A DNA stretch of 64,000 nt from Schistocephalus solidus (Eukaryota; Platyhelminthes; Cestoda; Diphyllobothriidea; Diphyllobothriidae), in the NCBI GenBank assembly GCA_017591395.1, contig WEDG01005032.1:1-64000 (forward strand), in the 5' to 3' direction. The notes below the pieces were generated by a model, which did not search any database, had not been told where the DNA came from, and saw only the letters and a program-made list of their open reading frames with translations. Below, in pieces: positions 22,721 through 34,689 of this stretch. Within the stretch, counting starts at the first letter, position 1. The number at the start of each line of letters is the position of its first letter. The position numbers were made by a program, and so were the translations under genes.

Positions 22721-25700
22721 AATTAAATGGTGAGAAGCCTGGACTGGGATGGAAGCTAAAACATTTCGGACAATTCATACAACAACTATATCCAGAGTTA
22801 TAAATATGCCCTTACCTCATACCCAGTGACGACAAATGACGTGTTGGTGACAAAAGATCGGTAAATGGAAATAATCTAGTGATTCATTAAATTGAAATGA
22901 CTGACATTCCTGAAATATATGTCTTTTCCAAATGTATATTACTCACACGCTGCAAAAAAATTAACACAAACCAAACAAATGTATGTGGGGTCAACTAGCA
23001 TATATTAGTGCTTCGCCTAATAAGATTTTTCGGCAGAGATCTGGATGCACTCCTCGTTAAGAAGTTCCTAATGAATTTTCCAAAAAAATGTGACACCAGA
23101 CCTGAATAATTCAAAAAATAGTGATAGGCATGTCAAGAAAAGTGCATAAATAGTCAAAAAGAAAAAGAGTAAAAGTATTAGCTATCTTTTACTACTTTAA
23201 AATTCAGGCGGAAATCCAAAATAGGACTGGAGACGGCTATAAAGTTTATGATTTGCCTCCTCCCCTTGCCTGGTATCTCGTCTTCGCTGTACATTTTCTG
23301 TGCGTCTCTATTGACTTTTTACTCATTGCACTCCTTTGAAGTTCGCTTTGGTGGTTTTATTATGTCATTTATGTCCAACCGTTCATTGTACGTGCGGGGA
23401 ACGGTATATGCCGTATGTATGTACGTGCAAGCAGACCTGTGTGGGTAACCTAGCATGTATTTTGGATATGGGACGAATAGAAGTTCAGGGCAGCCTTGCC
23501 TCGGAAGTTTAATTTATGTTTGTGTCACGCTGCTCTTGTCTAAACCTGCACTAACATTCGAAATTTTCGCGCTGACATGCGGTTAATAACTGTGTTGGCC
23601 TCTTTCGCCGTCTACGCCAATCCTGCGAAGGGACTTTTGACCGCATTGTACCCACAGGAACTACTTACGAGTCAGTTTATCGCTAAACTATCTGCATAAT
23701 GCCTTGGTGATCCCTACTGTACTTGTCGAGGCGACGTCTTTTCTTATTCTTTCGGTTCACAGAACAAATTGCAACTATCTAGCATACTTAATGATAGCTG
23801 TTCTGACCTCTGTCTGTTCCATAAAACTTAAATTCCAGTTGAAAATACTTCTCCATATCGCTTAACTAGGCGTATTTTCCTTCTCTATAATTGCTGTCCA
23901 GAAACATTTGGTGATAAATTACCATAAATAAGCATACATTTATCTATCGTATTAATAGAAAAAAAGATAACCCACGTCGCAAGTCAATGCTGTCGTCACG
24001 AGATTTTCCGACGCGTTTAAATAACGCCCGACAATGAACGACCAGGTCACATAAGCGGTGTAAGCAATGGCGGGTCGACGACTGATATATCGACAATTCG
24101 CTATTATAGTATATGGCATTGATACCGCTTGGTACTAGAGAAATAGCCCTAGCAAGTGTGATGCTATCGGGAAATTTGTAAAAAGCAAACGCGGTGGACA
24201 TCTTGACGTTTGCAACCTCCCTGGACTACTTGAGTATTTGCTCATGAGATAATTAAGGAGTGGCCTGCCTGCTTTCTAAATGTTATATAAGACTTACAAT
24301 AAATTTCAAGATAAATAGCATTAACGAAATATACAATTTGATTGTTTTGCAATAAGTAGCTTGGTTCTACAGTATATTCGAGTGTGTGCACCACTGACAG
24401 ACTACGGTGCTTTCTGCCACCTCAATAATATCTCCACGCCCCGCTGGTACAAAATCTGTATGGAACAGTAACCATTTTTTGAAATATTAAGCGTAATTTC
24501 TAACTACTTTGAGGTTCTATTCCTCATAGAAGTTATTCATATTGAAGTGTAGCTGTAAATGTTCGTACTACAAGCTTCGTACAATTTTTTGATAAGGTGG
24601 TGCGCCGTATATCCTATCCGTATTTTCAGGAAAAAACATTAGAATGCACACTTCATAGGGCAGCTGACATCTCACCGCGTCTAATAAGGATCCCAGTGTG
24701 TTGTTGACGTCCCCCAGTTTTTTTCAGGCCGCGCGCTATGGCACCTTGAGACCATGGAGTCTCACACCTATGAGCTCTACTATTTCACTTGTCTTTTTAA
24801 ACTAAGTTTTTCACAAATGCAGAAGGCTATGTGAGAATTTAAAGATTTATTTACCATTAATAACGAGTGGTTAATGGCTGTTGACCCAGTTCAGCAATAA
24901 TGGAAGTGTAGTCAGTAACTGTTGAATTACGCAAACCCTACCGTCGACTCCCGGAGCTGCCGGCATATTAGGTAGGAGTGACAGAATATAATTGAGTGCT
25001 GTTTTTGTTGACGCCAGCGCAGACAATTCCAAAGTCAATCGTATCAAAAGCGAATATTGGCTTCGCTGGTTGTCAGTTGAGAACAACGGCACGCGTCCGA
25101 GGTTGGAACATACAACGTGGAATATAAATCTTTTCTCATATCGGCCAATTGTTGCAAAGCGGACAAGTGTTATGTACTCCTTTTTCTAATGGCCGAATTT
25201 TTACTTTCAATGTGGTCGTCACCATGAAATTACATTTACTATACACGGGGGATCGTGGTTTTGTACTTCGTCTAAATGAGTTACATGTTGATATCGTTGG
25301 AAGTGAAACTATAGTCTATTCGTACATTTTTTCGCGATTTCTTAATCATTCATTAAACTTACTCATTCATTAAACTCTCTCTTATCGCGAATCCCGCGTC
25401 TCTACTAGCATACATCACTTCACGCCAACTATTAAAAGACAAAAAAATGCTCAGTAGGGCCTAAGAAATTAAAATTCGATAATCCATTCAGCGCAAGTAT
25501 ATCTGTACGTGCATTCTCAGTCCAGCTTGTGTTCTTAGACTTTGACTGCGCGCTCTTGCGTCCGACAGCGCATACATAGGGGTAGGGCTAATTGGCTGGT
25601 AAAGCACGCTTATATAACAACCAAATATCGCGGTCAACCAGTAAAATGGTAGCGTCGTGCTGGTAGGTGTCGCCAGAGTTTATTAAAATGGCGTATTGGG

Positions 25701-26229
25701 ATTGAGGTACTTCCTCGTTTATTGCTGTTATTCATTTGATTCAAGCGTTAAAAATTTATTTTACAACCTGATGGTCTGCGGACGTTTAGTGTTCTGCCGA
25801 GACGTCATGCATGCGGTAAAAAGTTGATGTAATTCAGTCATTCACGATTTCCAGGAAGCGTGGCGCTGTGATCGTCTCTCATGGGTGCGAGACTTATTGA
25901 CTAAGGCTAACTCTAGAAGGTAAGCATGCGCACTTCTGGTCGAAATACTCAAATTTGAGCTTCCATATAATCAATAAAGGTTTAGTCGAATCGCCCCTGT
26001 TGCTTACTTTTCATAAACCAGACTCGCACTAGCATTTAGCTTGACAAATAACAAATATATAACCGGTAGTTTGTCTTTCATGCTAACCAGCAGGAACTTC
26101 GAAACGATTTGGTGATTCGAGGAAGTTGATGATCGTTTGACTGAACTCCCTCCAAATTCCACAAATTGTACCCTAAACAACCTTCCTGGTTGTTTTCTCA
26201 TTTCGCATGTAAACGAACCATCTTTCTTC
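22721..26229. other. Long interval without recognised genes
   Basis: AT-rich. The most gene-like frame is minus 24201-23944 (85 codons, MSTAFAFYKFPDSITLARA..., start context CAAGATG), which I do not recognise and which could be a chance frame or a first exon. Frames at 23248-23448 and 25149-25373 show no motif. I see no mobile-element coding signal here. Confidence 0.35.
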
Positions 26230-27470
26230 TGTTTATTTTATTTTGACACAATTCCTTGTTACTCTTTATCTAAATTGGGCGAGTAGTGGATTTGCGTCGA
26301 CTGGGAATGCCTACATTACCTTGTACTTTTACTGCTATCATGCCTGATCTAGCCGGCCTCGATGATGTCACCGGTTGTACCTCTACACGCGTAACGGTCC
26401 GCGGCAGCAGACCTAGACAGCTCAATCCATTCTCTTCTCTAACTACGGGCACCGAATACCGAATTTCCACAAATAATTTCCACGTCTTGATGCACCGTGT
26501 CGAGCTAACCCCTCTTCGACGCCTCGAATTGGATAGTGGGGTCGGATCAAGGGCAGTAACACTGATTTTGTGAGGTGGGCAACGAAGAGCGTGCCAAAAC
26601 CACCTCATTCATCGTTCTTGAATGGCTTGGGATATCCTTGCAATGTTTTCACAGCGAGTGTGGACTGTAATTTGAGGCGAAGTTGGTGTAATTCACTCGA
26701 TAGATGGTCCGCAAGCAGTGGTGTTCAAATACCTCCAGTTTTTGCTCATCTTCCACGCGCATAGGCCCAGCATTCACAGCCATAGAGAAGGCCAGGCTGA
26801 AAGGATGCACGGTACACGAGAATCTTTATGTTAATAGAAATGTCGCGTCCTTTTCACAGGCACTTTCTAAGGCCTGGGAAAACCCGGGGGACAATGTCAT
26901 CCTTACTCTGTCCATTCGGCAGCAACCTCGTCCCAGGTTATTTGAAACTGTCTACCTTCTACAATCAACCTCGAAATGCGCCTTCTCCTAGGCAGGGATG
27001 CAGCTTGAAAAAATTTCCGTCTTCCCCGCGGTCATGGACAAGCCAACCGATTTAGCGACCTCATTCACCCGCGACACCATATGCTGCAGATCACCAAAGC
27101 TTGAAGCTAGTAAGACGATCTCATCTGCGTAGCCAAGGTCAGCCAGCCGGCGTCTGGGTGCAAGCTCAACACCGTCCTTTTCATTTCGGGCCTTCCCAAG
27201 AATCCAGTCGATAGCGTAGTTGAACAGGATGCATGACAAAATACAACCTTGTCAAATGCCAGACAGAATACTGAATGGACCAAATTTCGCGCAGTGGTTG
27301 AGCTGTAATAGGCCTTGATCATGGCAATGATTTTCGATGGTAGGCCATCTAGTGCCGTTATCCGCTATAAAGATTCCCGATGGACGGAATCGAACGCGGT
27401 GGCGAAGTCGACAACGCAGACGGCCGTCGGTTGCTGGTAACTATGGCGAAATTAAAAATCTAAGCCGCTG
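26230..27470 (-). pseudogene. LINE-F (RTE-like) RT fragment with YADE box
   Basis: Minus strand. Near 27410-27390 is DFATAFDSVHRESL (palm A). Frame 27239-26988 has C-I-L-F-N-Y-A-I-D-W-I-L-G-K, then LGYADEIVLLASSFGDLQ and VGLSMTAGKTEIF. The catalytic YADD is changed to YADE. Frame 26608-26270 gives the C-terminal RWFWHALRCPPHK and TALDP.PL segments of this family. The intervening thumb is scrambled. The end near 26230 has AATAAAATAAA on the minus strand. This family is abundant in flatworms and encodes endonuclease plus RT; only RT remains here. Confidence 0.85.
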
Positions 27471-27479
27471 ACTGATTTA

Positions 27480-29543
27480 TTTTAACAGGTTCAAAATTTA
27501 GTAAAGATGTTGATACCAACGAAGTAAATTAACTATCTGAGCGTTCACATTACACGCTGAGCGAAGTTTAGTAACCGTAAGATTTACCTAAGAATTAGGG
27601 AAAAGCCGTTACTTGCCAAAGTTGTAGACAATTTTTTTTAAAACAAAATCCGACACATAAGAGACGATCTTTTAGCGAGTATTTGTGCGAAATAATTTAC
27701 ATGTGAACAACTCCAAAAATATTCGTGTTTTATGTCTTCCAGAATAACGGCTAAACAATACGTCTTATTTTCCAAAGTGAAATACGTTTGCCTGCCAATA
27801 CTCCACTTATCTCAGTGTGTGCTGTTCAGTATTGTTTTCCACTGAGGCATTTCATGTGTATACCTTTTAAGGGAGCCCGCCTTTTTCCAAAACAAAAATT
27901 CCATCTTTTAACCGACCATGCAGGGTGTCGATTGAAAGCGTGCTTTACCAATCAGTACGACAGGAGAAGTATGATTACATGTCTACGTGATTTGTACCGG
28001 TCAGCACTGGCCCCAGACACTTCCAACAGCAACGCTTAGCCGAATAAGATGAGCACATTTATTTTTTACTTTTCGACGTACTTTATTATTCTTCTGGTTG
28101 TAGATAGTAGAATTTGACATCACAAAAAACGTTTTTAGTGGTTTTATAGTTTCTTTCTTGTGGGTCCATCGCAACTTTTGCTGTAAGTATTTCACCGGCC
28201 CCTCTTAGGACACGTGGTAATTTAGCTTCCTTTCTCGTTGTTCTGTCAAGGTACGTGAAGATGAATGTCGGCAATCTTCACTTAAAGATCGTTGTGGAGG
28301 GTCTTCCCGTCATCAGCAAAGCGCATATATATGATTATGAAGCATGGCTTATCCCTTACGGAAGAGTAAAAGGTATTTACTTATTTTTTAATGCATAGTT
28401 TATATGCACGTATAGGGGGATTAATCGGATCGCCTCTCGTTATATGCTTGTCTTTTGATAATTTAGTTTAAGGGCGGATCTTACATTTTGTCGTATACAC
28501 AGTCAATTCCATTAGGGTTCCAAGGTAAGTGTCTTGTCAGAACCTCACAGTCGCTCTAATTGAATGCACAGAGTTATTTGCTTGCAACACACCGTGCTTC
28601 TGAATAATATTTCGAAGAACTCCACAGCATATTTCCGTGTTTTGACATGGTTACTGTTAGTTTATTCTTTTTAGTGGCTCACAGTCACACAGGGTTCACC
28701 TACCTAAGAATACTGCAGGGTGATATCATACTTTCCATTGTCTATTTGTCCACGGAACTAAATTTACTTTTAGCTGAAGGGCGCACCACTTTATTGTCAC
28801 ATCCGAGGTATGGAGGTAGGTACTCAATGAATATGCCTAAGAAGAGCTGGAAAATAATCAATACCTTGAGTGTAGGATGTTCACAATCTCTGTGTAGAGA
28901 TATTTAAACTGCCCGAACAGCCATCCCTATAGAAACGGTGGTTTATAAGTCGCCATATTGCCGAAATTTGTTGAAAATGCATGTTTTTTGCTGGCGAACA
29001 TATTGAATTTTTGTAATTTGAAGTCTGTATCTGCTTGTATTTGATTTGTAGAAACTGAAACTACGCAGGACTTATGTTCTAAGTGCGTTTGCCGATCATA
29101 TTACAGGACATGCTCTTTCCGTTGTGTCTCTGGTCACAATTTGGAGCCCTCCATGCAGTCGCATAGAGCTCCAAATGTATGCTGAAGCGAGTTCTGATGG
29201 CAACCGGTTTGTTGCCCACTAGTTTGAGCATTAGCTGTGCTAGCGCTCGATAGCCGAAAAGATCCGGATTTGAACTTCAAGTGCCCCCAAACCTGGGGCT
29301 AGGTAAGGCTGGCTGGCGGCTACTAGTAAAACAAATATGGCCATTCCAGTCTCCTCGCGCTATGATGAGGCTCGTTACAATGCTCGAGATGTTGATGTAG
29401 CCATTGTAAGATTCCGCTTGCTTTGAAAATGAACTTGTGACTTCACTTGAGTTGGCATGTACATATATTGCCGTTAATCCCGCTATTTATATCTTATCCT
29501 CTTCATGCCAACTAAGCGCTCTGTTCGCTTTTCTGTCAATTAG
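27480..29543. other. Interval upstream of the spliced host gene candidate
   Basis: Frames 27788-28039 (+), 28274-28086 (-) and 28647-28907 (+) are short and unrecognised. Upstream exons of the gene at 29544 may be here, but I cannot place them. Confidence 0.3.
29240..29330 (+). repeat. Short interspersed repeat with B-box-like core, copy 1
   Basis: GGATTTGAACTTC followed by CAAACCTGGGGCTAGGTAAGGCTGG aligns with 37549-37600 (GGGTTCGAACCCC ... GAGGTTAGGTACGGCTAG). It resembles the 3' half of a tRNA-derived SINE. No A box is visible. Confidence 0.3.
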
Positions 29544-31611
29544 GCATATATATCTACCCAGGGAGGCTAGTCATTGAGTTTTATGAAGGGCGATCGGCCG
29601 CTACCGCTGCTAGTAAGGAAAATGGTGCGGTATTTCAGGGTCATACTGTGTCCGTCAGTCGCATGAAACCCTGGCACAACAAGATCCTCGGTGAACTGAT
29701 CGAGTGGATCGACCCGGATGCCTTCTACGACGATACCCCCGACGCCAAGTGCATTCCGATCGACCCATGTCCTTCATTTTCGGCGTCAGGGGATCCGGTG
29801 GAGTCCGGTGACTGTCCGAGCATCGCATCCAAAATTGCGTGAGGACTGTTTGCTGATTATAATCATTGATAACGCATACTGTTTGTTTATTTCTCATGGT
29901 CAAAATAACCCTGCCTGTTACTTTGGCTTCCGTTTCCTCTACGCGTAGGCTGATGAAGATTATGGCCCAATTACGATACCTCAATACCAGCCAACTTCAT
30001 GCCGTCTTCGAGATTACACACGCTCGTCGTGTGACCCTCGATAGCCGTGTAGATCCTTCCCTTCTAACAGGTATCTCATTGGGCTGATCTTTCTTTTGCA
30101 TTCTTTTTTAAACTTGCTAAAACTCTAGGAATGTTTATTTTGATTAAACAAGTGAATTTCTGGACAATGTCTGTGTTAAATCACTCGGTGGTGAATCGGA
30201 GGGCTATAGCCGGCGAACTGCAGACACGGGCAGTCGTGGCCCGAAGGTTATTAAACCTGCTTATGAAGCATCTTAGTTTTTCCAGCCACACTCCCCCTAA
30301 TTTCTGAGTGTTCACCTGCCCTCTTATTGCAGGATTAAGCTTTGAAGGTGGCTGTTATCACAACTTGTTCTGCCAACGAGGCCTTATCATAAAGGAATGG
30401 ATATTGCACTTAGATGTCAATATATTATTTAATTGGCGGATGAGAGAGATCGGCAGACTTTGTTCTTGACCGTGGGCGAACACGCTACGGTGCATGTATT
30501 AACCTGAGATTATCTCCTAATGCAACCCACCTAAAAAATTTTTCTACTTGGAACCCTATTTAGGGGGGCGGAGCTTAAATTCTATGCCAAATACTTCACA
30601 GCATTTTCATTTTGTGATTTCTGATAATGACGAACTGGCGTCTACGTCGCAAAAGTACTTAAATTTCCCTCATTGTCTTTGCAGAGTAAGCAACGTCCGT
30701 GACTTTAAGGGGTTGGGGGGGGTGATTAAAATTGTTTCATTACTGAGATTTCACGGTCAGGGCCACTGTCATTTGTATACTGCGCATAGAGTTAGTTTGG
30801 CGTCCTCACAGACTCCCTAAGCCTGTCCCCTCCCTCCTCTGACCCTTTTTGTCCGGGTTTCATGCTCTTGAATAACAATTGCCCCCTGCACGAATTTGTT
30901 GTTATCACGCAACTTTAACTTTTGGTTTGTCCACTTTAGTCCCTGCAGTCCATAAAACCCTAATTTTTGTCAAATCCTCTAAGCCATTGATTTACGAGAG
31001 GTTTAGTGGTAAGGGACCCCTCCCCATAGATCTTCGTGCCGTCAATATTGAAAATTTGTCATATCTCCGCACCGGGACGTGTATTTTAACTTCATCAGAC
31101 TAAGAATTTTGACAATAGTAAGGTCGCATGAGCGTTGGAGTGAATGTGTTTTACGTGTTCGGCAGGTTTCCGTCATTTCTCTCGTTTTCGAGGTTTTCAG
31201 CCAACATTCCTTGCTATTTCGCAGTCTGCATATAATTTTTTTACTCTCCCCCGTCAACATTTTTAGCTGAAACTGAACCCTGGCTGACTCCTCTTGCTCG
31301 AAAACTGCTAAAAACACTGCCTGCCCTAAACAAACGACGAAAAAGGGATCGAACTGCCCCTCGAGAGACTCGCTTTCGAATAAAACGTGACCATGTGCGT
31401 GAAGTGGTGGAAAATTGCAAGGTTGCGTGGCTGGAGAACATCAATACCGAACTTCGAGAATGCGACAAAAGTTTGTTTGAGGGTACGTCTTTTAGAAGCA
31501 TACCGTGATTTCTTACTTTCAAGGTCCCTTGATGGTAGTTTGTTGGCACTGTCTGTATGTCAAACAAACGGAGTGCGCATGGCTATTATCAGGGGATTTG
31601 AGGTGGCCTCG
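29544..31611 (+). CDS. Unidentified spliced host gene, four candidate exons
   Basis: Exons proposed at about 29544-29838, 29949-30070, 31267-31482 and 31524-31611. Acceptors end in TTAG, GTAG, TTAG and CAAG; donors begin GTGAGG, GTATCT, GTACGT and GTGAGC. Codon phase is preserved across all three junctions. The product includes SRMKPWHNKILGEL and an acidic F-Y-D-D-T-P-D segment (exon 1), AQLRYLNTSQLHAVFEI (exon 2), and a basic helix-rich stretch with LNKRRKRDRTAPRETR and VAWLENINTELRECDK (exon 3). I do not recognise the family. The start codon and last exon are not located. Introns are about 110, 1196 and 41 nt. GC-rich codon-like composition contrasts with the flanks. Exon 4 is the least certain. 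Confidence 0.5.
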
Positions 31612-31799
31612 GTGAGCCTGACTGCTTGTACCAACGTCTTCTGGTAACAAAGCGCTGGATTCGTTTACTGAATATCCCATCTCTCGGCTGTGGCTAGCAC
31701 ACGTTTGGTGTAGCCCTTTAGAGTAGCTTGCTGGTGTCCGGTAGACAACTTATAAGACTTCTTTAGCATCGACTAGATGTGTCAACCTATAACTTCAAA

Positions 31800-32520
31800 T
31801 TGATCTGTATTCACATCCACCTAGGTAGGCGGGTATCTTTTCACGTACCCTCTTTTCCAGACGCCTTTTTGTACGGTCAGTATATCCCGCTCAAAAGGAA
31901 CTGGTCAATAGATATATGTATCTCGGTTTGGCCTGCACAGCTAGTCGGTCTCAACCATAGGACGCAAGTTCGCCGCGGGGAAAGCGCTCGTGATAGTGGC
32001 CTTTAGCCTTCGTCGTCCCCTATAAAAGGCAGTCTTCGAAATAAGTCGTGCTTGGTTGCCTTAGCATTAGTAGGCTTTGTGACAAAATTCCTAATGTTCT
32101 GGAAGATTAATCTCTCCGGATAGCCGTTTGCTCGGAGTGTGTTCTGCAGCTGCTCTAGCTCTGCATCAACATTTTCAGGAGAGCCGATAAGTTACACTCT
32201 AGCCGTCAAGTCCTGGAATAAATCTCCATTTAGATTTCAAGGAACAAAACTGGACAAATTAATATATTTTCTCACCCAGGTTTTCTTTCAGAATACTTTG
32301 CGTTGGACAAATTTAACCTCTTGTCTGTGTAGAGGGACATCGAGGAACGTTATTTCAAGATAGATCTTAGCCTCTGCAGCGGGGGGTGCGCTCTGTTAAA
32401 CTTCCGAACTAAGGTGTCCATGTCGGTGTTATGATCTGGCAGACAGAAGGTGTCGTCGACGTGCTGCTCTTATTGATGCTTGCCTCGGTTGTTTGCACGC
32501 CCGTTTACCGCCAATAAAAA
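31800..32520 (-). pseudogene. PLE copy 3: RT C-terminus plus GIY-YIG
   Basis: From 32500 down on the minus strand: QHVDDTFCL (the RT catalytic box, DD intact, Tyr replaced by His), then after a shift ITFLDVPLHR, KTWVRKYINLSSFVP, ELEQLQNTLRANGYPERLI, and finally IYLLTSS, a stop, and AGYTDRTKRRLEKRVREKIP. That is a degenerate GIY and a YIG-like motif with the conserved arginines. The domain order RT then GIY-YIG identifies a Penelope-like element. Its sequence differs clearly from PLE copies 1 and 2, so it is a separate lineage. It is 5'-truncated with several stops, and lies downstream of, and antisense to, the candidate host gene. Confidence 0.75.
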
Positions 32521-33394
32521 TAGCCCTTTATGCACTAGACCACTTCAATGTACCCATTGTCCCTTTGTTTAAAGCTCTGTGCGGTTCCACCGAAGTTTAA
32601 TGCTCCTAGGCAAATAGTAGTCATTGCATGAAATTTTAGCGCTGTGTACCTGTTTTTTTCCTGTCGGAATGCAATATATCCTTGTGCATTACAGTGTATG
32701 TTGGTTGTCGTCCCTTATTTATGCAACTGTCAATTATTATTGATTTATATCTTAGTTGTTAACCAGGAGGAACCTTCTACTTCGTGAAATTGGACTGATC
32801 GGCTTGCCTCCTGATCATCGACCTCATGGATCCACAAGCCCCAAAAGTGTTCACAGACGCTGTTTTTTACCTTTTCCACCCCATACCTTTTGTTCTTTGG
32901 CCAATGTAAGCTTCACTGCGCATTATTTTTTGCTTTTGGTTGCGGAATCTGTCAGACTCAGTTCCCATACAGTTCCTTCTTGATAATCCATATAGTTGCG
33001 AAATAATATTGATGGTGATTAAGAATACCGGAATTTCGGTCTCTGACTCGTTAACTACCATCAGTGATGCCTCAACTCCGAGACTGGCATCTGGGTTTTC
33101 ACTCATGGTTGTTTGCTCATATAGGTTAAGCGCTCTCCCATTTGAACTATGGGACCACACAGTACCAACAGAGACAGCCAATCCTAACTACATAAGCCAC
33201 TAGGCCCCAAACCAGCGAACTCCAACGACAGTGAAGACGTCTGGTTTCATTGGTGCTATGTCTGCGTTTCGCTCATCCGAATTCAATATTCTTATATGCT
33301 ATTCGCTGTTCTTGTATCCAGTGATTGCATTCCGTTTGAGGATCTCCACGCCTGGGCTCGAGTAATTGCGGGGTGGGTAAAAAGTACTGAGGCC
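32521..33394. other. Interval without recognised genes
   Basis: Only short frames. A tRNA-D-arm-like hairpin (CCCAT/ATGGG) occurs on the minus strand near 33150-33134, without a matching B box. Confidence 0.35.
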
Positions 33395-34335
33395 AATAAT
33401 CGGTGATTGAGGTAGCACATTTCTGTCGTAGTGAACATCGCTCTTCGACCTTTTTATGGCGCCTAGGGTACTGGGTGTGCCCTAAAAGCCACAATAATGG
33501 GACCATGCCTCGGTCAGCAGGGAAATTCCTAAGTCTAAGCTGACATCTCACGTATTAGTGGTCGCTAGCGAGGCCAGGGCATGTAGTGACCGCAGTTCAT
33601 GCTTGGGGGACGGGGGAGGTAAAAGCATTGTGTCTGCTTTTATGAGTTTGGATGAACAAGTCCAGAAGACCTGTGCCCGTGTGGTGTGCTGCACCACACA
33701 AGGCAAGGGCCGCTGTTGTTTTCTGGTCATATATCTGACTGCGTTAGTCTAATGGACATGGGTAAGGTCCGCGGGTCTGGGGACGCTCTCAGTGAAAGTT
33801 AATAACTGTCCTGTTTACTTTCTGAGGAAATCAGTACGTCAGGTTCAAGTACATTCTTCGGAAAGAACCCTTTCAGGTTCTGTCTGAAAGTTGATATTTG
33901 AGCTGAAAGCCATCAGCTTCTGCAAGCAGCCAGTAGTATACACTGCGAAATAAATTACCATACAAACCGCACAGGCTTTTAGCTAATACATGTACTGTCA
34001 ATATGGTAAGTAATTACGTAAATCAAATAACTTACGTGACAGGAGATCGGTCAAACACGGGTCATTAGAAATTAGCACTACAGCTGCATGGGCCAGCAAA
34101 GCGTTCGCTCCCAGGCAGTGAACCGAACGATTCGAATATTCAATACTTCAGCAAGCGCTAGTTCGAACCTCCGTGCCAATGGCACACCGGCACTTTAACC
34201 CAGCTGTTACACAATTTACTGACGACGAATTACTCAAGTTATTTATCATAAACTTCTGTCTGATGTCGTCTTTCGACCTCTGGTGTTCCACGGTTTGGGA
34301 TTTTATTGCCAGCAGTCACAACTCATTATATGCTT
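33395..34335 (+). repeat. Dispersed non-coding repeat R1, copy 2
   Basis: Collinear with 5376-6290; see the shared blocks listed there. The 5' edge is near TAATCGGTGA and the 3' edge near 34335, shortly before PLE copy 1. Diverged, with no long frame. Confidence 0.7.
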
Positions 34336-34540
34336 TCTACTTCCACAAATGAGCAAAAATATCAGTTAATGAACCGTCACCCGCTCTCAACGTATCACAC
34401 TGGAAATCGTTAACTTTGCCAACCTGAGCGCAATTTTTTCCTTTGCTGTGCTTGGAAGTTAATTACCATATAGAGGTGCATTTTCGCATTCCAGGGGTGC
34501 GAGTAAGTAAAGAAAAAATTTGTTCGCTCGCCGGAATTAT

Positions 34541-34600
34541 GGCTTTATTCGTCTGAGCATTGGAAATCTTACTGGAGTCCATCGTCAGAGATAAAACGGC
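34541..34600 (-). ncRNA. Hammerhead-like block, PLE 1 3' end
   Basis: Minus strand: GTTTTATCT, CTGACGA (34588-34582, perfect CUGANGA), TGGACTCC...TTTCC, then AATGCTCAG where GAAACGTCAG would be expected, then ACGAATAAAGC. TCT can pair with AGA and GTTTTA with TAAAGC, leaving a 4-nt bulge, as in stem I of type I hammerheads. The GAAA box is lost here. Confidence 0.4.
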
Positions 34601-34689
34601 AACAAAAAACGAGTAACAGTTATAGGGGGCAGGAGCCAATCAGACACCAGTCCGGTGACTTCGCCGGACCCAGTAGCCAGTGCCAGATC

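Noticed and set aside
29639..29842. 29639-29842 as the C-terminus of a retroelement integrase (SRMKPW resembles that region)
   Set aside because: The segment joins in phase to two further exons through good splice signals and has no other pol homology, so a host exon is the better reading.
33130..33185. tRNA-like 5' half on the minus strand (CCCAT..ATGGG D-arm-like hairpin, GCTTA..TGAGC anticodon-stem-like pairing)
   Set aside because: The anticodon loop lacks U33, no T-arm or B box follows, and the acceptor stem does not close.
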